Shown here: positions 6,704 through 12,925 of the stretch, one piece after another
How positions within the stretch are numbered: the first letter of the stretch is position 1
Layout: every line of letters starts with the position of its first letter
Source of the DNA: JBFXDI01 sp050181295
GTDB taxonomy: Bacteria > Pseudomonadota > Alphaproteobacteria > Rhizobiales > Aestuariivirgaceae
DNA length: 14,509 nucleotides
Direction: 5' to 3'
Assembly: GCA_050181295.1 (NCBI GenBank)
Contig: JBFXDI010000105.1
Span: 1-14,509 of the forward strand
Made by a program: the position numbers and the translations under genes
The notes under the pieces: model-generated
What the model was told of the DNA's origin: nothing
What the model saw: only the letters and a program-made list of their open reading frames with translations
The model's database searches: none

Positions 6704-6709
6704 CTCCTC
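6704..6709 (-). promoter_or_regulatory. Shine-Dalgarno GAGGAG deciding the TTG start of the DedA gene
   Basis: On the minus strand GAGGAG is followed by five bases and then TTG. No ATG or GTG with comparable spacing preserves the complete family N-terminus. Confidence 0.7.
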
Positions 6710-6873
6710 TGGTGTCGGGAAGGTTGATGACGCGCCGGCTGGTGTGCCCGCAGCATCGGAGATACGCTAGACACCATCACCTTATCATTTGGTAATGAAA
6801 GGGCGCCGGCCAGGCTATGTTGCGGCAGATCGGCCGATGCAACTGAGGTAGGCGGCTGCCGCTGCGAGGCGCT

Positions 6874-7461
6874 TCAGACGAGTTCAAGCGTGTTCAGCGT
6901 GACAGCGAGCCCTGGCATGGCGAGCGGCACGAGACGGTCGTTGCCAGCGAAGTCGATGGTGCTCCGATAGCCGGTCGGCGACGGCTCCCGATGCACGCGG
7001 GCGGTCAGCCTCACCGCATCGATCACCCACAGCTCCGCGACGCCAAAGCCGGCATACACGGCGGCCTTGCGGCCCTGATCATAGGCGAGGCTCGTGCCGG
7101 CCACCTCGACGACCAGCAGCGCGTTGCCGCCGTTGAGCGCGGCAAGCCCTTCGGCCTTGCGGTAGAAGACGAAGTCCGGCTCCAGATAGGTGTCGGCGCT
7201 GAGCCGGAAGGTCGTCTCCGTCACCAGCATGAGGTCGTCCGGCAGGAGCTTTGCCCAGAAGACGTTGAGCGCTGCCTTGACCAGCTCGTGCCGGTTGCCT
7301 TTCGGGCTCATGACGACGACTTCCCCCCCGATGAGCTCGATCCGCTCGTCCGGCGACAGGATGCCCGCCTCGACCATCCTCTCGATCTCGGCCACGGTGA
7401 ACCGGCGCCGGAGAAGACCCTCGGCGGCTTGCGTGGTCACGGGGGAGAAGGGGCGGTTCAT
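6874..7461 (-). CDS. Uma2 family protein (DUF820), PD-(D/E)XK nuclease fold
   Basis: The 195-residue product matches Uma2/DUF820: an N-terminal helix FTVAEIERMVEAGIL (21-35), ERIELIGGEVVVMSP (39-53), conserved His58, YLEPDFVFY (92-100), LLVVEVAGTSLAYDQGRK (115-132) and VAELWVID (141-148). Asp96, Glu119 and Lys132 fit the PD-(D/E)XK metal-binding core, so the active site seems intact. The family is common and often multicopy; its physiological role is poorly known and nuclease activity is inferred from the fold. The start lies at the head of the conserved region with a weak GGACGGA directly before it. The neighbouring GFA gene is divergent across 151 bases; the two need not be related in function. 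Confidence 0.9.
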   Translation of the reverse strand: MNRPFSPVTTQAAEGLLRRRFTVAEIERMVEAGILSPDERIELIGGEVVVMSPKGNRHELVKAALNVFWAKLLPDDLMLVTETTFRLSADTYLEPDFVFYRKAEGLAALNGGNALLVVEVAGTSLAYDQGRKAAVYAGFGVAELWVIDAVRLTARVHREPSPTGYRSTIDFAGNDRLVPLAMPGLAVTLNTLELV

Positions 7462-7612
7462 TCCGTCCGGGCCGTCTGTTGCTTAACCGCGATCACAGTA
7501 GCACGAATTTGCTGTCGGTTCGCCCAGTTGCGTGTGCCGCACATGGGGCGGGACGGGGGCCGAACATGCTATGCCAGTCGACGCGGAGCGAGGCTGGAAG
7601 CGGACCAAGGGC

Positions 7613-8056
7613 ATGGAAAATCTCTCGGGCAGATGCATGTGCGGGTCGGTGAGGTGGAGCTACTCGGGCGAAACCACACGCAACCTCGTCTGCCACTGTT
7701 CCGACTGTCAGCGCGCCACGTCCTCGCCCTTCACGGCCTTCCTGGGCATGAGGCCAAGCCAGATCCGATGGACGGGAAAGATCGAGCACTATGAGAGCAG
7801 CACGGGAACCTACAGGGGGTTCTGCCCGTCGTGCGGCACAAGGCTCTATTTCCGGTCGGAGAAGTGGCCCGACGAGATCCACATCCACGCCGCTACCCTG
7901 ACGCACCCGAACGACTACCGGCCGGATGCGCAGGTCGTCATGCGTTCACGGGCAGGTTGGCTGGATCGCCTGGACGCCATTCCAGGCTATCGGCATTTTC
8001 ACATGGACCCGTCCGCGCCGCAGGCGACGCTGACGCCCAGCAAGACGAGGCCATAG
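7613..8056 (+). CDS. GFA family (CENP-V/GFA domain) zinc-binding protein
   Basis: The 147-residue protein has the GFA/CENP-V domain: LSGRCMCGSVRW at residues 4-15, CHCSDCQRATSSPF at 27-40 and FCPSCGTRLYF at 70-80. Cys8, Cys10, Cys27, Cys29, Cys32, Cys71 and Cys74 are the seven expected zinc-binding cysteines, all present. The family is named after glutathione-dependent formaldehyde-activating enzyme, but most members have no proven reaction, so I give only the family. ATG 7613 fits the usual family start just before LSGRC. An in-frame ATG at 7571 would add 14 residues without a Shine-Dalgarno. A strong hairpin lies downstream. The terminal 15 residues are variable. Confidence 0.9.
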   Translation: MENLSGRCMCGSVRWSYSGETTRNLVCHCSDCQRATSSPFTAFLGMRPSQIRWTGKIEHYESSTGTYRGFCPSCGTRLYFRSEKWPDEIHIHAATLTHPNDYRPDAQVVMRSRAGWLDRLDAIPGYRHFHMDPSAPQATLTPSKTRP

Positions 8057-8087
8057 GGCCAACGGCACGCGCATAGCGCGGCATGTC

Positions 8088-8122
8088 CCGCCGCGCCCCC
8101 CGCATGCACGGAGGCGCGGCGG
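8088..8122. terminator. Strong GC hairpin between convergent genes, possible bidirectional terminator
   Basis: CCGCCGCGCC (8088-8097) and GGCGCGGCGG (8113-8122) form a perfect 10-base-pair stem with a 15-base loop. It lies between the GFA stop and the stop of the convergent GMC gene. Neither side has a clear T-run, so intrinsic termination is not certain. Confidence 0.5.
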
Positions 8123-8130
8123 TGTTCAGA

Positions 8131-9702
8131 TCACATCTCGCCCTTGCTCAGGCCCTCGGCGATGAAGTCCGCCTGGCGGATGGCCAGCGCCACGATCGTG
8201 AGCGTTGGATTCTCCGCCGCGCCGGTCGTGAACTGCGAGCCGTCCGACACGAACAGGTTCTTGATGTCGTGCGTCTGGCCGTGCTTGTTCACGACGCCGT
8301 CGCTCGCCTTCTCGCTCATCCGGTTGGTTCCGAGATTGTGCGTCGAGGGGTAGGGCGGGGTGCGGAACACTTTGGTCGCCCCGACCGCCTCGTAGATGGC
8401 GGAGCCCTGCTTGTAGGCATGCTCGCGCATGGCGTCGTCGTTGGCGTGGTCGTCGAAGTTCACGTTGGGCACCGGCAGTCCGAACTGGTCCTTCTCGCTC
8501 GCATGCAGCGTGATGGCGTTCTTCTCCTGCGGCATGTCCTCGCCGACGATCCACATGCCCGCCATGTGGGAGTAGTTGTCGAGCGCGGCGGCGAAGTCGG
8601 GACCCCAGTCGCCGGGCTCGAGGAAGGCCGCCATGAAGGGAAGGCCGAGCGAGAGGGTTTCCAGCTCGTAGCCGCCGGAAAAGCCGCGCGAAGGATCGTG
8701 CTTTGCCTCATCCTGCACGATGCCGGCCATGGTGGTGCCGCGATACATGTGCACGGGCTTCTCGAAGGTCGCGTAGACCGAGCCCGTGGTGTGGCGCATG
8801 TAGTTGCGGCCGACCTGTCCCGAGGAGTTGGCCAGCCCGTCCGGGAACTTGGCCGAAGCCGAGTTCAAGAGCAGCCGCGGGCTTTCGATCGAGTTTCCGG
8901 CCACGCAGACGATGCGCGCCTTCTGGCGCTGCTGCTTGCCGTCCTTGTCGGCATAGACGACGCCCGTCACCTTGCCGCCGTCGTCGTGCTCGATCATCAG
9001 CACCTGGCTGTTCGGGCGCACCTCGAGATTGTCGGTGCGCTCGCCCTTCGGGATCTCCACGTAAAGCGTCGACCACTTGGCGCCCGACTTGCAGCCCTGG
9101 AAGCAGAAGCCGATCTGCTGGCATCCGCCGCGTCCGTCGCGAGGCTGCGAGTTGATGGCCATGCGGCCGGTGTGGACCTCCTTGTAGCCGAGCTTCTTGG
9201 CGCCCGCCTCGAGCACCTTGAAGTTGTTGTTGCCGGGAAGGCCGGGGATGTCGTGGGTGCGGGTGACGCCCATCTTGTCCTCGGCCTTGGCGTAGTAGGG
9301 CTCCATCTCGGCAAGGCCGATCGGCCAGTCGAGAAGGTTGGCGCCGGCGATGTCGCCGTAATGCGTCTTGACCTTGAACTCATGCTCCTGGAAGCGGAGG
9401 CTCGCTCCCGCCCAATGCACGGTCGATCCGCCGACCGCCTTGACGATCCAGGCGGGCAGCCCCGCAAAATCCTTGGCCACGCGCCAGTTGCCGGATGTCG
9501 TGCGCTTGTCCAGCCAGGAGATCTGGCTGAAGCTTCCCCACTCGTCGTTCATGAAATCGCCGATCTCGTGCCGGCCGCCGGCCTCGAGGATCACTGTTTT
9601 CACGCCCTTCTGGGCAAGCTCGTTGCCAAGCGTTCCGCCGCCGGCGCCCGAGCCCACGATGACGATCACGCTGTCGTCGTTGAGGTCGAATTTCGCTGCC
9701 AT
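8131..9702 (-). CDS. GMC family FAD-dependent dehydrogenase, catalytic (large) subunit, with probable [3Fe-4S] motif
   Basis: This 523-residue flavoprotein begins with a Rossmann FAD motif (VGSGAGGGTLGNELA, Gly17-Gly22, then VILEAGG) and ends with the GMC C-terminal block (STHNLGTNRM, then FVSDGSQFTTGAAENPTLTIVALA). His455 and Asn498 fit the His/Asn catalytic pair. Cys194, Cys200 and Cys204 follow C-x5-C-x3-C, the spacing of the [3Fe-4S] ligands in the Burkholderia FAD-glucose dehydrogenase alpha subunit. It has no signal peptide and probably travels with the Tat-signal subunit encoded just upstream. Its Shine-Dalgarno (AAGGGAGG) overlaps the stop of that gene. The substrate (sugar, gluconate or another alcohol) cannot be told from sequence. 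It is the last gene of its operon, with a GC hairpin downstream. Confidence 0.92.
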   Translation of the reverse strand: MAAKFDLNDDSVIVIVGSGAGGGTLGNELAQKGVKTVILEAGGRHEIGDFMNDEWGSFSQISWLDKRTTSGNWRVAKDFAGLPAWIVKAVGGSTVHWAGASLRFQEHEFKVKTHYGDIAGANLLDWPIGLAEMEPYYAKAEDKMGVTRTHDIPGLPGNNNFKVLEAGAKKLGYKEVHTGRMAINSQPRDGRGGCQQIGFCFQGCKSGAKWSTLYVEIPKGERTDNLEVRPNSQVLMIEHDDGGKVTGVVYADKDGKQQRQKARIVCVAGNSIESPRLLLNSASAKFPDGLANSSGQVGRNYMRHTTGSVYATFEKPVHMYRGTTMAGIVQDEAKHDPSRGFSGGYELETLSLGLPFMAAFLEPGDWGPDFAAALDNYSHMAGMWIVGEDMPQEKNAITLHASEKDQFGLPVPNVNFDDHANDDAMREHAYKQGSAIYEAVGATKVFRTPPYPSTHNLGTNRMSEKASDGVVNKHGQTHDIKNLFVSDGSQFTTGAAENPTLTIVALAIRQADFIAEGLSKGEM

Positions 9703-9716
9703 TGTCCTGACCTCCC

Positions 9717-10250
9717 TTACAGCCAGCCGATGTCGTCGAAGCCGCGGTGGATGTAGCCACCCTTGGAGGCGGATTCGCCCTCGTAGCCGAAGATCGGCCA
9801 GACCTCCTTGTTGTTGTAGATGCCGGTCACGAGGTTGCCGCGCACCTTCTGGAAGAAGGGATCGGACGTCATGCCCTTGAGGATAGCGAGCCGCGCGTCC
9901 TCGCCCTCGAGCTTGATGTAGGAGCCCTTGTCGCCCGCCGCCTTGTCGAGGGCGGCCGCTCCGTTCTCGAGCATCGCCTTGAGATCGGCATCCGTCTTGG
10001 CCGCCTTGTCGAGGTCGGATACGGCCACGGCATAGAAGCGGTCCTCGAGCTTGTCGTGCGGATAGATGTCCCGCGACATCTGCACGAGTGTCGCGAAGCT
10101 TTCCGGCGACAGCGTCTCCGTCGCCATGGACCAGGCGTCGTTCACGCCGAGCACGAGGCCGCCCGGCAATGCCGCCGCGACGATGAGGGTCGCGGCTCCC
10201 TTCAAGGCCTGCCTTCGTGACAGATCTATTCCACTCATCACCTGTTGCAT
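9717..10250 (-). CDS. Gluconate 2-dehydrogenase subunit 3 family protein, Tat-exported small subunit
   Basis: The 177-residue protein has a twin-arginine signal, SRRQALKGAATLIVAAALPGG, at residues 11-31. The mature region fits the gluconate 2-dehydrogenase subunit 3 family: LSPESFATLVQMSRDIYPHD near 47-66, DPFFQKVRGNLVTGIYNNKEVWPIFGYEGESASKGGY near 129-166, and a GWL end. In related FAD-dependent dehydrogenases this gamma subunit is needed to mature and export the leaderless flavoprotein. The ATG at 10250 has AGGAGG six bases upstream; an ATG four codons later is less well placed. The gene is 14 bases from the GMC gene and their translation signals overlap, so the two are co-expressed. Periplasmic location is inferred from the signal. 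Confidence 0.92.
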   Translation of the reverse strand: MQQVMSGIDLSRRQALKGAATLIVAAALPGGLVLGVNDAWSMATETLSPESFATLVQMSRDIYPHDKLEDRFYAVAVSDLDKAAKTDADLKAMLENGAAALDKAAGDKGSYIKLEGEDARLAILKGMTSDPFFQKVRGNLVTGIYNNKEVWPIFGYEGESASKGGYIHRGFDDIGWL

Positions 10251-10292
10251 GGGTCTCCTCCTTTTTCCGCCTTCTCTTTCTTCTCGCGGCGG

Positions 10293-10688
10293 TCAGCGAT
10301 AGCGGCCGTGCCGCTGAAGCACTTCGATCTTGTAGCCGTCGGGATCCTGCACGAAGAAGAACTTGGCCATGAGCTTGCCGTCGCGATGGAACTCCTTCAC
10401 GGGGTTGGGCTTCAGCCCCTCCCGCTCGAAGCGGGCATGCTCGGCGTCGAGGTCGTCGACGGCCAAGGCCACGTGGCCGTAGCCCGTGCCGTGCGTGTAG
10501 GCTTCGGTGCGGCCATGGTTGATCGTGAGTTCCACCTCGAAATCTGCTTCCGGGTTGCGCAGGTAGACGAGCGTGAAGTCGTCGAACTGGAAGCGGTCGG
10601 CGGGCGTGAGGCCGAAAGCCTTGCGGTAGAAGTCGACGGACGCCTTCTCGTCCATCACCCGAACCATCATGTGGATAGCCTTGGCCAT
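10293..10688 (-). CDS. Glyoxalase I-like (lactoylglutathione lyase) VOC family protein
   Basis: The 131-residue protein resembles bacterial GloA: IHMMVRVMDEKASVDFY (5-21), VELTINHG (52-59), GYGHVALAVDD (69-79) and FFVQDPDGYKIEVLQ (111-125). The four metal ligands are visible as His6, Glu53, His72 and Glu122, matching E. coli GloA His5, Glu56, His74 and Glu122. GloA isomerises the methylglyoxal-glutathione hemithioacetal to lactoylglutathione in the cytoplasm. No signal peptide is present. Its ATG overlaps the cytochrome stop as TGATG, so it is translated from the same message, and 42 bases separate it from the next operon gene. A role in detoxifying a product related to the dehydrogenase is possible but inferred. 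The gene symbol is withheld because a separate housekeeping gloA may exist. Confidence 0.88.
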   Translation of the reverse strand: MAKAIHMMVRVMDEKASVDFYRKAFGLTPADRFQFDDFTLVYLRNPEADFEVELTINHGRTEAYTHGTGYGHVALAVDDLDAEHARFEREGLKPNPVKEFHRDGKLMAKFFFVQDPDGYKIEVLQRHGRYR

Positions 10689-11068
10689 CAGCTCTCCTTC
10701 AGCGTCTTGAGATAGTCGATGATCTTTGCGCGGACCGCGGGATCCGGCTGCTTGTAGAGCATGTAGGAGTCAGGGATCATGTTCTGGGGATCGGCGAGCC
10801 ACGGCTCGAGCTGCTCCGGCGTCCACTCGAAGTCGGCGGTCTTCAGGCCGTTGGAGTAGGGGAAGCCCTCGACCGATCCGGCCTTGCGTCCGAAGAGATG
10901 TTCCAGGTTGGGACCTTGTCGCGGCCCATCGGAAGCCTTCAGCACATGGCAAACGCCGCACTGCGAGGCATAGAGCGCCGCGCCGTCCTCGGAGGCGGCG
11001 GTTCCCGCAGAGAGCGTCAGTGCGAAAAGGCTCAAAAGCCCCGTGAAGGCCGAACGTCCAACCTGCAC
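10688..11068 (-). CDS. Mono-heme class I c-type cytochrome, periplasmic
   Basis: The 126-residue product has a signal peptide at residues 1-25 (hydrophobic LLSLFALTLSAG, then TAA), one heme site CGVCH (Cys37, Cys40, His41) and a likely axial Met103 in IPDSYMLY. Between them GPNLEHLFGRKAG and FPYSNGLKTADFEWTPEQLEPWL are typical of class I cytochromes related to cytochrome c2/c550. GTG at 11068 is preferred because AGGGAGGG lies four bases upstream; an ATG at 11098 would put this Shine-Dalgarno inside the gene and spoil the signal peptide start. It heads the dehydrogenase operon and probably takes electrons from the GMC flavoprotein. The TGATG overlap links it to the glyoxalase gene. Confidence 0.92.
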   Translation of the reverse strand: MQVGRSAFTGLLSLFALTLSAGTAASEDGAALYASQCGVCHVLKASDGPRQGPNLEHLFGRKAGSVEGFPYSNGLKTADFEWTPEQLEPWLADPQNMIPDSYMLYKQPDPAVRAKIIDYLKTLKES

Positions 11069-11072
11069 GCAA

Positions 11073-11080
11073 CCCTCCCT
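11073..11080 (-). promoter_or_regulatory. Shine-Dalgarno AGGGAGGG deciding the GTG start of the cytochrome gene
   Basis: On the minus strand AGGGAGGG is followed by TTGC and then GTG. This near-ideal spacing supports GTG 11068 over the longer ATG start at 11098. Confidence 0.75.
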
Positions 11081-11143
11081 AGATTCCGTACGTGGCATCG
11101 CCTGCCGATGCCAACGGTAACGCCGAGGGAGGCACGGGTGGTG

Positions 11144-11491
11144 TTAGGCCACTACTACGTCTTCCAGCCGCTGCTTCACCGCCGCGCCGCTGCGGGCGAG
11201 GGCCGCTTCCGCGCGGAAGCGCGAATGGTCGAAATCGCCCGCCAGATAGACGAGGCAGCAGCAGCGCAGCAGCGATGCGAAATTCGTCACCTCGCCGTGC
11301 AGCTCCAGCGCCTCCTCGTAGAGCTTGGTGAGGAATTTCGGCAGCGGCAGGCCCTGCATGGCGGCGATCTCCTCGACCGTCTGCCAGAAGCGGGCTTCGA
11401 GCCGCACGCTGGTCGGGTGGCCCATGAGCCGCACGGAGCGCGTCTCGAATGCATAAGTGGCCGGATCCTGTCCGGCAAACATCTGACACAT
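11144..11491 (-). CDS. Ribbon-helix-helix domain protein (115 aa), possible regulator
   Basis: Residues about 17-62 fit a ribbon-helix-helix fold: a basic strand TRSVRLMGHPTSVRL followed by two helices, FWQTVEEIAAMQGL and PLPKFLTKLYEEALEL. The next segment, NFASLLRCCCLVYL (70-83), includes three consecutive cysteines. The tail is Ala/Arg-rich. I recall similar small proteins in alphaproteobacteria starting with an MC-x-x-FAGQ-type sequence, but their function is not established. ATG 11491 has GGGAG eight bases upstream and begins exactly at that conserved start. It is 75 bases upstream of the cytochrome gene on the same strand, so it may be co-transcribed with or control the dehydrogenase operon. 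DNA binding is inferred from the fold. Confidence 0.82.
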   Translation of the reverse strand: MCQMFAGQDPATYAFETRSVRLMGHPTSVRLEARFWQTVEEIAAMQGLPLPKFLTKLYEEALELHGEVTNFASLLRCCCLVYLAGDFDHSRFRAEAALARSGAAVKQRLEDVVVA

Positions 11492-11869
11492 GGCGTTTCT
11501 CCCGGCGCCCGCCTTGTGTTCTGTGGTCGCGAGCGTCCTTGCTGAAGCCGCGAGTATGGAACCACAGGACGCCCGCGACAAGGGCACGCAAACCCGCTGG
11601 CGCCGCTTGCGCGTCCCTGCTAGATGGCGTGGCGCAGCAACATGCCAGGGGCATCGCCTTGCCGTCATAAAGGCCGGTCTCGTCCAAGTTCACCCCGCAC
11701 TGGAAGCCCAAGCCTTCCGGTGTGCGAACCATCGTTCATCGGGTGGCGGTTTCGAGACCGGTCTGGCGATGCTCGAAAGAGCACCCGGAGCTGCCTCGGC
11801 TTCCTCCACCCGACATGCGCCATGCCGTGTCCCTAGCAGGTCTCTTCCGCCGCCTTGGTGGACTTCCGA
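11492..11869. other. Gene-poor stretch between divergent genes; possible small coding remnant on the minus strand
   Basis: No convincing gene fills these 378 bases. On the minus strand from 11732 a frame opens with about 33 codons of good third-position G/C (GLGFQCGVNLDETGLYDG region) and then loses coding character. Shifting frame by one base near 11639 would end it at a TAG. It may be a decayed gene piece or a chance frame; I do not recognise it. A near-perfect inverted repeat (GTTCTGTGGT 11518-11527, ACCACAGGAC 11561-11570) lies just upstream of the ribbon-helix-helix gene and could belong to its control region. Confidence 0.3.
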
Positions 11870-12511
11870 ATGGAAGGCCAAGACGGCATGCGTGCACTTC
11901 AGGTCCAATGGACCATTGTTCCGAGAACCGCGCCCCAGCCCTGGATCAAATGCGGCAGATGCGGGACGTTCAGGCCGTTCAGGCCGAGCGGCAGGACAAG
12001 GCTCAACGCCAATGGAAAGACGCTCGATGCGTGGCTCATCTACAAGTGCGTGAGCTGCGACAGCACCTGGAACCGCCCGATCCTCGAACGCCGCAACGTT
12101 CGTGATCTGGGGTCATCGATGCTCCAGGACCTCCAGGGTGGAGAAGCGGGCTGGATACGCGATCTTGCCTTCGACGTCGCTTCGCTCCGGCGAAACGCGG
12201 CGCGCATCGACGAGTTTGCAGACGCCGACGTCCGCAAGACCGTGACGGGCGACGCGACCGGCGACTGGACGTCGCTCGATATCGAGCTCGTCGTTCCGCT
12301 GCCGATCAATCTCCGGCTCGACCGGCTTCTGAGCATGGAGCTCGGCCTGCCGCGATCCCGGCTACGAACGCTTCACGAGCATTCCAGACTGTGCGTGCAT
12401 CCGTCCCGGAAGGACGTGTTGCGGCGGCCGATCAGGAGCGGCCTGCGCATCACGATAGAGGTTCTGGAGGAGGGCGATCTTGCCTCGCTGAGAAGGAGCG
12501 TGGGCGACTGA
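11870..12511 (+). CDS. DUF1062 domain protein
   Basis: The 213-residue product matches DUF1062: QWTIVPRTAPQPWIKCGRCG at residues 13-32, then PFRPSGRTRLNANGKTLDAWLIYKC and DSTWNRPILERR up to about 75. Cys28, Cys31, Cys60 and Cys63 make a zinc-ribbon-like set. The second half (about 140-205) is a conserved alpha/beta region with VPLPINLRLDRLLSMELGLPRSRL, followed by SGLRITIEVLE. The L-R-L-D-x-L-L pattern recalls S4-type RNA-binding modules, but this is only a resemblance. No biochemical function is known for the family. The start is uncertain: ATG 11870 has GGTGG eight bases upstream, ATG 11888 is also possible. It converges on the next gene with a five-base gap and no terminator. Confidence 0.85.
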   Translation: MEGQDGMRALQVQWTIVPRTAPQPWIKCGRCGTFRPFRPSGRTRLNANGKTLDAWLIYKCVSCDSTWNRPILERRNVRDLGSSMLQDLQGGEAGWIRDLAFDVASLRRNAARIDEFADADVRKTVTGDATGDWTSLDIELVVPLPINLRLDRLLSMELGLPRSRLRTLHEHSRLCVHPSRKDVLRRPIRSGLRITIEVLEEGDLASLRRSVGD

Positions 12512-12516
12512 CGGCC

Positions 12517-12903
12517 CTATTGGGAGGATTTCGCAGCCTCTTCCATGGCTTTCATCATCTGGGCATTCAGGTCTTGGAAGGTCTTGTTCAGCCGGTCGCA
12601 AGGCGCCTTGGCCGCCTCGCAGAGAAGCTCCGTATGGATGAAGAGACCACCGTCCTGCTCGATGATCTGCCGCCTGACCACCGCCGGGTTCGCCTCATGG
12701 TTTACCGGCGCGAAGGTCCACATCACGTTCGCGTCGTTCACCACCAGCCAGCCGCTCTCGTCCTGCGACTTCACGCCGGGCTTTGCGAGGAGCGTGGTTC
12801 GGGCTTCCTCCACCGTCTTGTACTCGATGCGGCTCTGGGCGAGCGCCGAGCCTTGCCCGACCAGCAGTGCCAGCACGCACAAGCCAACCGTCGCGCCGTT
12901 CAT
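12517..12903 (-). CDS. Small secreted protein of unknown function (128 aa)
   Basis: Residues 1-22 form a signal peptide (hydrophobic VGLCVLALLVGQGSALA), leaving a mature protein of about 105 residues. Visible blocks are VEEARTTLLAKPGV (31-44), GWLVVNDANVMWTFAPVNHEANPAVVRRQI (51-80) and a C-terminal helix FQDLNAQMMKAMEEAAKS. Cys95 and Cys102 are the only mature cysteines and could form a disulfide in the periplasm. Similar short proteins are widespread as hypotheticals in proteobacteria; I know no assigned function. AAGGAAG precedes the ATG by about six bases. It follows the amidase gene by 22 bases on the same strand and may share its transcript, although a functional link is not evident. Confidence 0.82.
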   Translation of the reverse strand: MNGATVGLCVLALLVGQGSALAQSRIEYKTVEEARTTLLAKPGVKSQDESGWLVVNDANVMWTFAPVNHEANPAVVRRQIIEQDGGLFIHTELLCEAAKAPCDRLNKTFQDLNAQMMKAMEEAAKSSQ

Positions 12904-12925
12904 GGCAGCTTCCTTTCGTGAGGGA

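Noticed and set aside
6770..6800. Imperfect dyad (CATCACC / GGTAATG) upstream of the DedA gene.
   Set aside because: Short arms with a mismatch and no identifiable regulator; too weak to call an operator.
8083..9756. Long open frame on the plus strand opposite the GMC dehydrogenase (557 codons).
   Set aside because: The translation is repetitive Val/Ala/His/Arg-rich without domains, and the opposite strand has a complete GMC flavoprotein with a Shine-Dalgarno.
11674..11761. Inverted repeat CCGGTCTCG / CGAGACCGG with 70-base spacing.
   Set aside because: Nine-base arms at this distance are not unusual in GC-rich DNA, and no gene or promoter is associated with both arms.
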